A DNA stretch of 64,000 nucleotides from Vibrio natriegens NBRC 15636 = ATCC 14048 = DSM 759 (GTDB lineage: Bacteria; Pseudomonadota; Gammaproteobacteria; Enterobacterales; Vibrionaceae), in NCBI RefSeq assembly GCF_035621455.1, contig NZ_CP141823.1, positions 186,001 through 250,000 of the forward strand, given 5' to 3'. This document shows positions 37,767 to 46,718 of the stretch, piece after piece. Below the pieces are notes generated by a model that did no database searches, was not told where the DNA came from, and saw only the letters and a program-made list of their open reading frames with translations. The translations under genes were made by a program, and so were the position numbers. Positions within the stretch are counted from its first letter, which is position 1. The number at the start of each line of letters is the position of its first letter.

Positions 37767-40337
37767 TTAGTTACCACCTTGAAACCACGGTTTCTTAGGC
37801 TTGTTTTTGTTGTCGGACTGGTTGTGTTTATTTTTATGTTTGTTGTGCTTGTTAGGATGATTCGGGTGCTTTCCAGGCTTATGTTTATCATCATTGCCAA
37901 ATGCAAGCACAACGATCGCTGGATCATGATCAGACGCTCGGTAAATATCAGAATATTTCGGTAAGTCACCTGAGTACTCTGTTGTGTAATCAACATAAGT
38001 CGATTCAGGCGAGTTGATATTCCAATCGATAGCTGCAACGACGTTGTTTTCTGCCGTTTCTGCATCTGCCAAAATATAATCCAGTGTTCCTAGAGTGTCG
38101 TCGTACGAATAGCTGTATGAATTCGGATGCCATTCTCTGATAACATTTCTGTAGCCAAATGATTGTGAGAGGCTTTCAGGTTGAGCACCATCCATTTTTT
38201 GATCACCAATAAACGTATCACGAGCTGGTGTCACCGAGTAACCTTCCGGAAGCTCTGTTAACAACAAAATCGGGTCTTCGCTGGCGTAAGAGTTCAAGTC
38301 ACCTAGGATCAACTTGTGTCCATCAATTTTAGCTAACTCAGTACCCAAGTGTTGTGCGGCAGAAACTCGGAAATTTTCACATGAGCCCTGTCCATCTACA
38401 TCTTGCTTGTTCTGCAGGTTTACATCTTCCCAGCAGGTTGAGCCCTTTGACTTGAAGTGATTAACAGACACCGTGATGGTCTCGTCAGTGCCATTGATAC
38501 GGAACGTAGGAGTAATGGCATCTCTTTGATAGTTGTCAGTATCCTCACCTTCGGTCGCGTGTTGCTCCGGCATTTCAATCAGTCGGTAAGTATCAAGTGT
38601 GACTTTAGCAGGTTTAAAAATCACCTGGTTAGTGATGGCATCGGTTCCAACATAGTCGTAATCTTCGCTGGATACGTACGAATACTGGTCAGACTCATCT
38701 TCAATCAAAAGATTAATTTTATTAACCAGATGCGCTACAGCAGACGCTTCGCCAAAACCGTTGTTTTCAATCTCCATCAGACCAACGATATCTGCATCCA
38801 TCGCGACGATGGCTTTGGCAATTTTATCACCCTGACGTTCAAACTCATCGACTGTTTCCGCACCACGGTTGTCACCATATGGGTTTTCAGCCCCGCCAAA
38901 TGGAGAGTTAAAGTAGTTAAGTACGTTGAAAGTCGCGACGCGCAGGTCCCCATCGACAAGATCCGGCGTCGAGGTACGGTCATTATTGTGAATAAACGTG
39001 TCTTGCGTTGCTTCATTGGTAACGTACAGACGGAAATCACTGTATGAGTACCCCAATACGCCCTGAAGTCCGTTAATAGTGTCGTCGATGCGGATATAGT
39101 CATCACTGGTTGTTGTACCGTCTTCCATTGGAACCGCACTTTCTGTCAGAAAATCACTGTACCAAGGCACAACACCGTTAGCCGCTTTTTGGAATGACTC
39201 AATATAGATTCGGCGATCTTTATTTTCATTGTCCTTAGCTGCGGCTTCGACGGACCCCGCTACATTTTGCTGGTTCATATGTAGGTTAACCCGTTCATAC
39301 GATGCCATCATGTTGTAGCGATATGCGTCGTAATCAAAGCTGAACGTTCGCGTGATATGCATATCTGCTGCTTCGTCCAGCTCAACAAGCATGCCTTCAT
39401 GACGTTCCAGAGTGAAGTCGAAACTGTCATCCGTGTCCATAGTACGCAGTGGCGTTGGAGTTATCGTGATTTGGGTAGGCTCAACATTATTAACATGCGT
39501 ATCAATCAATTGAGTCCAGCCATAGCTTTCGTAAGCTTTACCCTGCACCGTAACGGTATTGCCGACCTCAATACCACTAATATCACCTCTGATGAAAATT
39601 GCATCAGAGGTATTCTCGTTACCGTCCCCATATTGATCTTGCAGGAAGAATCCTACTGGCAGGTCATTGCCTAGTGCAGACGTTTGAATCGCTGTCACGA
39701 TACCTGTAACTTCGTAATACCCTTCTGATTCATAACCAGATTCAATCAGAGGTGAACTCCAGGCATCCCCCTGTATTTCCATGATAGTTGTTGCTGTCGC
39801 GTCTGGAATGGTGTTATCTACACCTTCATCCGACAAGCTTCCCAAACCGTCAAAGGTATCTTTGGCGTAGCTAGTCCAGTCACTCTCATCGAATACTGTG
39901 CTCGCAGAACGTCCTATACGGCGCAGCGTGATGTCTTTTCCCCAACCACTGGTCGTTGGTACATCGCCAACAATATCAACTACATTGCCATCATTAAGAA
40001 GCGCAACCGCATCACCACCATTGTGTACCAGAGCAGAAGAAATGATAGTGGCGACATCAGCCGATAGTGACAGCTCTGCCTGACTGTTTTGTACAACCAA
40101 CAGCTCTTGTGGCGCTAAAGTACCAGTCAAATTCAACATTTGTGTCGGGATTTCAGAGCCATCTTTATAGCGTGCTAACGTGTAATTAGAGAGCAGAACA
40201 CTTTCCGAGCCATTGTTGTACAGCTCTATTGCTTTATTATAGCTGCCGCCTTCAACATATTCCGTAATCAAAACTTCGGCGTTGGCAACGTTAGAAAGTG
40301 CCAGACCCACCGATAATGTAATCAGTGTTTTTTTCAT
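37767..40337 (-). CDS. exeM: ExeM/NucH-family extracellular endonuclease
   Basis: Secreted DNase of 856 residues, related to enzymes that degrade extracellular DNA in biofilms. The start at 40337 (MKKTLITLSVG) gives a signal peptide ending NVANA. Residues about 20-140 form a lamin-tail domain (VLITEYVEGGSYNKAIELYN). An OB-like region with GFFLQDQYGDGNENTSDAIF follows. The endonuclease/exonuclease/phosphatase domain has LRVATFNVLNYF, GLMEIENNG, HFKSKG, LGDLNSY and a terminal ASDHDPAIV, so the catalytic set is complete. The last 35 residues are a His/Lys/Asn/Pro-rich tail in place of the GlyGly-CTERM anchor seen in some relatives. Confidence 0.92.
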   Translation of the reverse strand: MKKTLITLSVGLALSNVANAEVLITEYVEGGSYNKAIELYNNGSESVLLSNYTLARYKDGSEIPTQMLNLTGTLAPQELLVVQNSQAELSLSADVATIISSALVHNGGDAVALLNDGNVVDIVGDVPTTSGWGKDITLRRIGRSASTVFDESDWTSYAKDTFDGLGSLSDEGVDNTIPDATATTIMEIQGDAWSSPLIESGYESEGYYEVTGIVTAIQTSALGNDLPVGFFLQDQYGDGNENTSDAIFIRGDISGIEVGNTVTVQGKAYESYGWTQLIDTHVNNVEPTQITITPTPLRTMDTDDSFDFTLERHEGMLVELDEAADMHITRTFSFDYDAYRYNMMASYERVNLHMNQQNVAGSVEAAAKDNENKDRRIYIESFQKAANGVVPWYSDFLTESAVPMEDGTTTSDDYIRIDDTINGLQGVLGYSYSDFRLYVTNEATQDTFIHNNDRTSTPDLVDGDLRVATFNVLNYFNSPFGGAENPYGDNRGAETVDEFERQGDKIAKAIVAMDADIVGLMEIENNGFGEASAVAHLVNKINLLIEDESDQYSYVSSEDYDYVGTDAITNQVIFKPAKVTLDTYRLIEMPEQHATEGEDTDNYQRDAITPTFRINGTDETITVSVNHFKSKGSTCWEDVNLQNKQDVDGQGSCENFRVSAAQHLGTELAKIDGHKLILGDLNSYASEDPILLLTELPEGYSVTPARDTFIGDQKMDGAQPESLSQSFGYRNVIREWHPNSYSYSYDDTLGTLDYILADAETAENNVVAAIDWNINSPESTYVDYTTEYSGDLPKYSDIYRASDHDPAIVVLAFGNDDKHKPGKHPNHPNKHNKHKNKHNQSDNKNKPKKPWFQGGN

Positions 40338-40990
40338 CTTGTATCTCATCCATGTTTTATAGATTGAATGTTTAATATCGCGGAGACTTACTTGTAGTGG
40401 TTAACCGTATATTTAATATTAAATTAGCATTTAAATATGACTTTTAAGTTAATGAAATTCATAGAGATAGCTAATTAAGGAAAAGGTAATATTATTGCAT
40501 TTTAATTAGTTACATTCCGATCAGAGTGTCATTGTTAAGTTAAAATAATATGAACATTTAATTATTCTATCCACCTTAAATTCAAGACAATTAAATATAA
40601 TAGAGTGTAATCGAATACATTTATTCTTCAGATTCAACGATGAATATTAATTAAAATTAAACGTAAATTTCGAGTTAGGGTCGATACAACGGAGCATCAA
40701 CAAAGCACTGGTTGGGATAATATTTTAAGATTAACAGGAATAGACATAATAAATTAAAGGTTTCTGGCTCATCTATCTACGAGAAGCGTATGAGCAACCT
40801 CGAATCTTATTTTTTTATGCACTCAAGCACACATTTGGTGCAAAGATGTTTAATTTCTGTTAGCTTACGCAACAGAACGCAACAATAATTTTGCAACACA
40901 TTGAGCAATCAATAATCATGCGGTAAAACAACTTACTCATTCCTGAATAAGTCCGCTCGTAACTACGCTAACAAGCTCACGTGTTTTGAA
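40338..40990. other. AT-rich intergenic DNA, no gene seen
   Basis: About 650 bases between exeM and the palindromic element have no supported gene. The first 350 are very AT-rich and presumably hold the exeM promoter. No hairpin with a U-run, no sigma-54 element and no repeat array was found by eye. Confidence 0.6.
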
Positions 40991-41152
40991 ATACCAATCA
41001 CAGTAAGTAAGTGATCAGAGGTAGCGTAGGAAAAATGCTGAAGAACAAGGCAAAATTTTTCGATAAGTAGTTATCCTACAATCAAAAATTTTAACGCCGT
41101 TATCGAGCATTTTAACAAGCTAGAATGACCAGTTATTTACTACGATTGGTAT
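40991..41152. repeat. Vibrio ERIC-like palindromic repeat, 162 bp
   Basis: The ends are ATACCAATCACAGTAAGTAA and, on the other strand, ATACCAATCGTAGTAAATAA, and the similarity continues to TGATCA/TGGTCA. The interior includes AAAATTTTTCGATAA against AAAAATTTTAACG. The whole element can fold into one long imperfect hairpin, as ERIC-like/MITE elements scattered in Vibrio intergenic regions do. It lies 39 bp before the EamA gene, so it may be in its transcript. Confidence 0.8.
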
Positions 41153-41191
41153 AAGTACCATCATCAATTTGAATCGCACTCGAAAATAATT

Positions 41192-42091
41192 ATGCACACT
41201 AGAACCAATACTCCTTTTGGCGTGACTCTCAATATCATCGGGTCGGCCCTCTTCGCAGCTATGTTCGCTTACACGTCTTTACTCGGTGAACTAGATGGAG
41301 AAGAAATTTATGGATGGCGTATTTTAATCACTTTCCCTCTTTTAACGGGTTTCATTTTGCTAAACGGCAATTGGCATCAAGTTGTGGGTATCTTTCAGCG
41401 ATTATTGCAATTTAACTTAATGTTCATCTTAACTCGGTTCTTGACGTCTTTTTTAATTGGAATCCAGTTGTGGCTATTTTTGTGGGCACCCGTGAACGGC
41501 TATGGACTTGCGGTATCGCTTGGCTACTTTATTATGCCGATCACGTTAGTTTTGGTGGGACGTTTGGCATTTAACGATCAATTGTCGCGTTTTCAAAAGT
41601 TAGCGTGCTTTTTTGCCATGCTGGGCATTCTCAACCAAATGGTCATTTCGCAGACATTAGCCTGGCCTACACTGGTTGTCTGCTTAGGTTACCCAATCTA
41701 TTTTTGGCTAAGACAAAAAACTGAGACTAACAATATTGGTGGTGTTTGGTTCGATATGATGCTGAGCCTGCCTGTCAGTCTCTACTTTATTTTTGAAAGC
41801 GGCTACATTCTTCAAGAGATCAATGTAAGTTCTGATCTCCTGTGGTTAATTCTTGGTTTGGGGTTAATCAGTACGTTAGCCCTGGCATTTCAATCTTTGT
41901 CTGCGCCACACCTTAACCTCAGTTTGTTTGGTCTGTTGGTCTATGTTGAACCCGTTCTTTTAGTTGTGGTGGCGATTTTGTTAGGTGAGAGTATCACAGC
42001 GAAAGAGTGGCCAACGTATATTGCAATTTGGCTCGCTGTTTTTGTACTGATGGTAGAAGGTTACTTAAGTTTGAAGAAAGCCCGGTATTAA
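41192..42091 (+). CDS. RarD/EamA-like permease
   Basis: DMT-superfamily membrane protein of 299 residues with ten helices. Features like GWRILITFPLL after helix 1 and the central SLGYFIMPITLVLVGRL resemble RarD-type proteins. The function of RarD proteins is not settled. It is a single gene with the ERIC-like repeat just upstream, located beside nif block 2 but oriented towards it. Confidence 0.87.
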   Translation: MHTRTNTPFGVTLNIIGSALFAAMFAYTSLLGELDGEEIYGWRILITFPLLTGFILLNGNWHQVVGIFQRLLQFNLMFILTRFLTSFLIGIQLWLFLWAPVNGYGLAVSLGYFIMPITLVLVGRLAFNDQLSRFQKLACFFAMLGILNQMVISQTLAWPTLVVCLGYPIYFWLRQKTETNNIGGVWFDMMLSLPVSLYFIFESGYILQEINVSSDLLWLILGLGLISTLALAFQSLSAPHLNLSLFGLLVYVEPVLLVVVAILLGESITAKEWPTYIAIWLAVFVLMVEGYLSLKKARY

Positions 42092-42205
42092 ATGGTGGGC
42101 GTAATAGATTGTATAAACGCGTCTTGCCCACTCAACGTAATTGATATGACCTAAGTGGGATTTCACGAGCATCTGTCTGTAAAAACATTATTCAGATAGC
42201 GCTGG

Positions 42206-42382
42206 TTATTTTGTTTCCATCGTCGCCGTTAGGATTGGATCCTGCGACTCTTCTGACTTCAAAATAGCCTGCTCTTGCTTCTGCTTTGCATGCAGTGCTT
42301 CGATAAGCTGACGGTCTAACTTCGCAAAATAGAGGTCTTCTTCCGCCTTACCTTTTAGCCGAAGTTTTTCTGTAAAGTCCAT
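42206..42382 (-). CDS. Small hypothetical protein
   Basis: Unrecognised charged helical protein of 58 residues (MDFTEKLRLKGKAEEDLYFA). The ATG at 42382 has AGAGG about ten bases upstream; a GTG three codons earlier is possible. No Cys and no membrane segment. The Glu/Lys/Gln-rich centre could form a coiled coil. It is 122 bp downstream of modC on the same strand. A weak GGTG-AGA-CACC hairpin followed by ACTTTTATT lies between, so it may be independent of the nif operon. Confidence 0.6.
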   Translation of the reverse strand: MDFTEKLRLKGKAEEDLYFAKLDRQLIEALHAKQKQEQAILKSEESQDPILTATMETK

Positions 42383-42504
42383 GGCAGCCACCTCTCCATC
42401 ATGACTATCTATTGAAAGTATAGATGAACGAATAAAAGTGGTGTCTCACCCAAAAGTGCGCTATTCGGGCATTTAATCTATTGCTCTTAGCTAATCTATC
42501 GCTC

Positions 42505-43638
42505 TTAACAAATCGCGACAGCTTTAATGAGCGCCCAGACACGCTGATCTCGCTGTAAGTCGAGTTCATGAAGCGATTTAACAGTTACTCTGGCGAGTAA
42601 ACGTTGTTGATTAGCGAGTTCCAATACAACTAAAGCTTCACCAGATTGAATGGACTTCGATTCAATCTCGATAATCTTTGCCGGTAACCGGTTAAGTACT
42701 GTGGTGGAAACTGGTTCATCCAATGCTATCCCCACATCGCTGGCCAGAATCCGACATCGCTGGCGCTCTCCAGTATTCGCTGTTTCGCCGGGCACATAAA
42801 ACGTGACATCGTCACAACTTAACTCGGTCATTGCGTACTTTTCGCAACGGCTTTTCACCACTGTGTCAAATACGCTGCCCATTTCCTCGCCAAACAGATG
42901 ACTAAACTGAGCGTCAGACATTACCTGTTGAGCACCACCACTGGCGACAATGCTGCCTTGATTAAACAACACAATATGATCGGCTAACCTTGCTAGTTCC
43001 TGTACCGAGTGAGTGACATAGATGATAGGCAGATCCCACACCCTCTGAAGGCGTTCAAGGTAAGGTAAAAACTCTTCTTTTCTGGCATGGTCCAGTGCCG
43101 ATAACGGCTCGTCCATCAGCAACAATTGGGGCTGTGTCAGCAAAGCACGCGCAATCGCCACTCGCTGTTTCTCTCCTCCGGAAAGTTGTGATGGATAACG
43201 ATTCAACAAGTGATTGATGCCTAATAGCTGCAAAATGCTGTCACGTTTAAACAGCGTTGGTTGTGTCTTTACCCGCTTCTCGGCATAAGCGAGGTTTTGA
43301 TCAACGTTTAAATGCGGAAATAGACTTGGCTCCTGAAAAACGTAACCGATTCGGCGTTCAAAGGTAGGAAGAAAAACTTTTCCATCCCAGCTTTGCCACT
43401 GTTCGCTGTTGACTCGTACTTCGCCTTGTTCAACTCGGACAAGCCCCGCAATTGCTCTCAAACAAGTGGTCTTCCCACAACCTGAATGCCCAAAAAGAAC
43501 GGTCACACCTCGACTGGGCAGATCTAACTCTGCCTTGAGCTGAAAGTTTTCATAGTTGATGTTCAGCTTCGCGCTTATTGAAGCTTCATTTTCAGTAAAT
43601 ATCACGCCTTCACTTTCAATAACTGTCGCGTTGATCAT
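42505..43638 (-). CDS. modC: Molybdate ABC transporter ATP-binding protein ModC
   Basis: ATPase of 377 residues that powers molybdate import. FGHSGCGKTT is Walker A, LSGGEKQRVAIARALL the signature motif, LLLMDEPLSALD Walker B and YVTHSVQE the switch His. After about residue 300 a TOBE/Mop domain (LPAKIIEIESKSIQSG) follows, which binds oxyanion. The first 25 residues are longer than in most ModC proteins. It is last in nifUSVWZM-modABC. Confidence 0.95.
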   Translation of the reverse strand: MINATVIESEGVIFTENEASISAKLNINYENFQLKAELDLPSRGVTVLFGHSGCGKTTCLRAIAGLVRVEQGEVRVNSEQWQSWDGKVFLPTFERRIGYVFQEPSLFPHLNVDQNLAYAEKRVKTQPTLFKRDSILQLLGINHLLNRYPSQLSGGEKQRVAIARALLTQPQLLLMDEPLSALDHARKEEFLPYLERLQRVWDLPIIYVTHSVQELARLADHIVLFNQGSIVASGGAQQVMSDAQFSHLFGEEMGSVFDTVVKSRCEKYAMTELSCDDVTFYVPGETANTGERQRCRILASDVGIALDEPVSTTVLNRLPAKIIEIESKSIQSGEALVVLELANQQRLLARVTVKSLHELDLQRDQRVWALIKAVAIC

Positions 43639-43648
43639 ACGAGTCCTC

Positions 43649-44332
43649 CTACTCCATTCTGGCTTTATGCAGATTGTTGAGCCAATGAATCAACAACAAC
43701 GCCAGAAAAGAAAAACCGACTAATCCGGCTGATAAAATATGGGCATTTAGGTAGTCGAGTGCTTCGACATGATTGTAAATTTCGACCGACATAACCCGAG
43801 TTTGTCCCGGTATATTTCCTCCAATCATAAGCACCACGCCGAACTCGCCTAGTGTGTGGCAAAACCCCATGACAGCAGAAGATAAAACACCCGGCCATGC
43901 CAGAGGTAATGTGACCGTAATAAACGTATCGAGTGGCGATGCACGTAATGTGGCCGCGACTTCCATTGGTCTTTTACCGATGGCGGCGAACGCGTTCTTA
44001 AGCGGTTGGAGGACGAACGGTAGCGAGTGTATGGTGCAAGCCACCGCAATACCTGTGAAAGTGAACGGCAGTTGTTGCCAGCCCAACTGATATAAAATTT
44101 GTCCCACACTGCCCTGCGGTCCAAGTAGTACGAGCAGGTAAAAACCGAGAACGGTCGGCGGCAGAACCAAAGGTAGCAGCAGAACAGACTCTATCACCGG
44201 CTTAAAACGCGATTTACCATGACATAACCACCAAGCGGTGGGTATGCCAATCACCAGCAGTGCACACGTTACGACAAAAGCCAACTTGAGTGTTGTAACA
44301 ATCACTAAACCATCCAATGGCGTATTCCTCAC
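43649..44332 (-). CDS. modB: Molybdate ABC transporter permease ModB
   Basis: Inner-membrane permease of 227 residues with five to six helices. The EAA loop that contacts ModC is around VAATLRASPLDTFITVTLPLAWPG, and GEFGVVLMIGGNIPG is characteristic of ModB/CysT permeases. It lies 8 bp after modA and 10 bp before modC. Confidence 0.95.
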   Translation of the reverse strand: MRNTPLDGLVIVTTLKLAFVVTCALLVIGIPTAWWLCHGKSRFKPVIESVLLLPLVLPPTVLGFYLLVLLGPQGSVGQILYQLGWQQLPFTFTGIAVACTIHSLPFVLQPLKNAFAAIGKRPMEVAATLRASPLDTFITVTLPLAWPGVLSSAVMGFCHTLGEFGVVLMIGGNIPGQTRVMSVEIYNHVEALDYLNAHILSAGLVGFSFLALLLIHWLNNLHKARME

Positions 44333-44340
44333 TCTTTCTT

Positions 44341-45090
44341 TTAGTCGGTCAAATAGCCATAGCTGCGAATGATCGCTTTAGCGCGGTCGCTTTTCAGGTA
44401 AGCAATAAATTGCGTCGCACTGGCTTTACCTTTCCCCAACGTCAGCGTCACTGCATCTTGCTTAATTGACTGGTAATCACTCGAAGGCACTTGCCAAACG
44501 CTCCCAGACTGAAATTCTCCTTGCTGATAAACCTGTGATTTCGCCAGCAGTCCGATTTGTGCATTACCAGTAAAAACAAATTGATAGGTCGCGTTCAACC
44601 CTTTACCAATTACCAGTTTGTTCTGAACACCTTGCCACTTTTGATGCTTCTCAAGCATCTGCTGTGCTGCCAACCCATAGGGAGCAAGCTTTGGATCAGC
44701 GATCGCAAGGTATTGAAAATTTGCCGAAAATAACTCTGATTTAACGTCAAGATTCTCAACAGGCGACCATGCCACCAAAACGCCTTGTGCGTACGTAAAC
44801 TGATCTTCGGCCAGTTGTTTTTCCACCAGCAGTTGAGGTCGGCGTTGATCGGCTGAAAAGAACAAGTCAAATGGTGCACCGTTAACAATCTGCGCATAAA
44901 GCTGGCCCGTTGAACCAGTGCTAATTTCTACATCATCGCTATGCAGTTGCGTGTAATCACTCGCAAGCGCTTTCATTGGACGATAGAAGTTATTTGCAAC
45001 AGCAAGTGTCAGAGATTGGCTGTAGCTGTTGCTCGAGAACAGCATCGCAGCAGCCAAGCAACAACTTAGGTTAGATCTATTTTTGGCCAT
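44341..45090 (-). CDS. modA: Molybdate-binding periplasmic protein ModA
   Basis: Binding protein of 249 residues with an N-terminal signal peptide (cleavage about NSYSQS). ISTGSTGQLYAQIVNGAPFDLFFSAD holds the Ser/Tyr residues that bind molybdate in the family. Its start is only 4 bp after the nifM stop, so molybdate uptake is co-transcribed with nif genes. No modE gene is in the window. Confidence 0.94.
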   Translation of the reverse strand: MAKNRSNLSCCLAAAMLFSSNSYSQSLTLAVANNFYRPMKALASDYTQLHSDDVEISTGSTGQLYAQIVNGAPFDLFFSADQRRPQLLVEKQLAEDQFTYAQGVLVAWSPVENLDVKSELFSANFQYLAIADPKLAPYGLAAQQMLEKHQKWQGVQNKLVIGKGLNATYQFVFTGNAQIGLLAKSQVYQQGEFQSGSVWQVPSSDYQSIKQDAVTLTLGKGKASATQFIAYLKSDRAKAIIRSYGYLTD

Positions 45091-45094
45091 AAAA

Positions 45095-45931
45095 CTATCC
45101 CTCTTCCGCTAACAACTGCGACACCCACTGCTTCTGTATGTACGCTTTCGCTCTTTGTTGATGTTTTTGTTTGAGATAGGAATAGGCTTGCTCAAATGGT
45201 AATTGACCACTGGGTTTTACTGAGTGGACACGAATCAAATGAAAACCAATTTCCGTCTCAATAACTGAGCTAATCTCCATCAGATCAAGCTGTGGTAACT
45301 GCTGCGCGATTTGCGGAAAAAGTTTGGCCTCTTCACACCATCCCAGATAGCCATCATTGACTGCACTCGGGCATTCAGAATATTTCAGTGCGACTTGAGA
45401 AAAATCTCTCTCCTTTAACTCTTGCTTTGCTGTCTGAATACGAGCAAATGCAGGTTTACGGTGGTTTTCCTCAATATCGGTATTTACGGTGACCAGTATT
45501 TGACTTAGTTCCCACAGGCTTGGGCGTACAAACTTTTCCTGGTTGGCTTGATAATGTTCGAAAGCCGCTTGTTCACTAAGCTCGGGCACATCACTACTGA
45601 CTTTTTCTAACACTTTATTGCAGCGAAGTTCATCCTTTAACGCCAGCCTGAGATCACTTTCTGACAACTGTTGCCCGTTAAGCGCACGATAAAATTCCTC
45701 TAAGCTTGGATACCCTTCCATTACGTCATTTATCGCCTGTTCAAGTTCATTGTCATGCACATAAGTTTGAATACCCAGACTTGAGCTTAGTACGGCCGAC
45801 TGAATTCGAAAAAGCTGCTCAACCTGCGTGTTCACATCTTGTTTCTGCTGTTCACTCAGCCACTGAGGATTTAATTGATATCTTTCTGTCGCCACTTTCG
45901 CAGTCAGATAGTGACGTTTATATGCTTCCAT
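45095..45931 (-). CDS. nifM: NifM, peptidyl-prolyl isomerase for NifH maturation
   Basis: Protein of 278 residues needed to obtain active Fe protein. The N-terminal half is helical, and residues about 140-235 form a parvulin-type PPIase domain (ELSQILVTVNTD, VALKYSECPSAVNDGYLGW, IETEIGFHLIRV). No signal peptide, so cytoplasmic. It sits between nifZ and modA in one tight operon. Confidence 0.93.
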   Translation of the reverse strand: MEAYKRHYLTAKVATERYQLNPQWLSEQQKQDVNTQVEQLFRIQSAVLSSSLGIQTYVHDNELEQAINDVMEGYPSLEEFYRALNGQQLSESDLRLALKDELRCNKVLEKVSSDVPELSEQAAFEHYQANQEKFVRPSLWELSQILVTVNTDIEENHRKPAFARIQTAKQELKERDFSQVALKYSECPSAVNDGYLGWCEEAKLFPQIAQQLPQLDLMEISSVIETEIGFHLIRVHSVKPSGQLPFEQAYSYLKQKHQQRAKAYIQKQWVSQLLAEEG

Positions 45932-45941
45932 GCTGTTACTC

Positions 45942-46394
45942 CTATGCCTCTATTGGGCTTAATCGCGTGGCATCTAAGGTAATCGTGTGCTCTCCAAACT
46001 TAACTTCGTAGTTAACGGTCCCATCATCTAAATTTCGATAAGCTCGGTGCACTTCTATTACGTCACCTTTGGACGCAAGTGGCTCGCCAAACATGACTAA
46101 ACTGCAAGTCAATTTTGCTTTATCTAAAGACCGAAACAGGCAAGGAACCCAAGGCAATGTAGCGTCAATAACTTCACTGTCTCTCACGCCAACCACTTTG
46201 CTTTCTGCTGCGATAAAAATTTGATAAATGAGCTGTGTCTGCAAAAAATAACCGTAACTCCGAACAATACCGACGCTTCCGGCTTCAACGAGCAAGTCTC
46301 CTTTGTCTCTGTCCTGAAAACTGCCATCATTGCGAATATTTCTCACTACTCGTACTTCGTCACCCGATTCAAAACGGGGTATTTCTGCCTGCAT
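45942..46394 (-). CDS. nifZ: NifZ, P-cluster assembly factor
   Basis: Protein of 150 residues that assists formation of the second P-cluster of the MoFe protein. The start at 46394 (MQAEIPRFESGDEVRVVRNI) follows GGAG. GDEVRVVRNIRNDGSF and GSVGIVRSYGYFLQ are NifZ signatures. A second beta-rich half (YEVKFGEHTITLDA) is present, as in the longer NifZ forms. Four bases separate it from nifW. Confidence 0.92.
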   Translation of the reverse strand: MQAEIPRFESGDEVRVVRNIRNDGSFQDRDKGDLLVEAGSVGIVRSYGYFLQTQLIYQIFIAAESKVVGVRDSEVIDATLPWVPCLFRSLDKAKLTCSLVMFGEPLASKGDVIEVHRAYRNLDDGTVNYEVKFGEHTITLDATRLSPIEA

Positions 46395-46398
46395 AAGG

Positions 46399-46692
46399 TT
46401 ACTCCGCTTGGTCGCAATCTGACTGACATGTCGCACAAGCGCTTTGATTTACCGTAGGAAGCCTTCCGCGCGTAATTTGTCCATAGGCTATCGATAATGC
46501 ACTTCGGTAATCATCGTAGTTGTCTGTCACTTTCCTTGCGTCTAAGAGCTGACGACAAAGCCTTAACAGCGGAATGTGCTTGCTCTGTACAATCTGGCTA
46601 TCGTATTCAATGGCGAAGTATTCTAAGAAATCCTCCACGCCCTCAAGCTGTTCGAGATCTTCAATAATCCGACGCTGCTCTCTGGTATCCAT
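46399..46692 (-). CDS. nifW: NifW, nitrogenase-protective protein
   Basis: Small protein of 97 residues that binds MoFe protein and helps its assembly or oxygen protection. LEGVEDFLEYFAIEYDSQIV followed by LLRLCRQLL matches NifW. The C-terminus carries a short Cys-rich tail (SACATCQSDCDQAE, C-x2-C-x3-C), which I do not recall from other NifW proteins. Confidence 0.9.
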   Translation of the reverse strand: MDTREQRRIIEDLEQLEGVEDFLEYFAIEYDSQIVQSKHIPLLRLCRQLLDARKVTDNYDDYRSALSIAYGQITRGRLPTVNQSACATCQSDCDQAE

Positions 46693-46718
46693 ACCATTCT
46701 CTCCCGAAAGTTTTGAGA

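Noticed and set aside
38457..39047. 196-codon open frame on the plus strand inside exeM
   Set aside because: Opposite-strand shadow of the exeM coding region; no ribosome site or recognisable protein.
42392..42504. Strong terminator after modC
   Set aside because: Only a 4-bp GGTG/CACC hairpin before ACTTTTATT was found; too weak to list as a separate feature.
45091..45094. Independent promoter of modABC
   Set aside because: Only 4 bp separate nifM and modA, and no -24/-12 element was noticed in the end of nifM; co-transcription is simpler.
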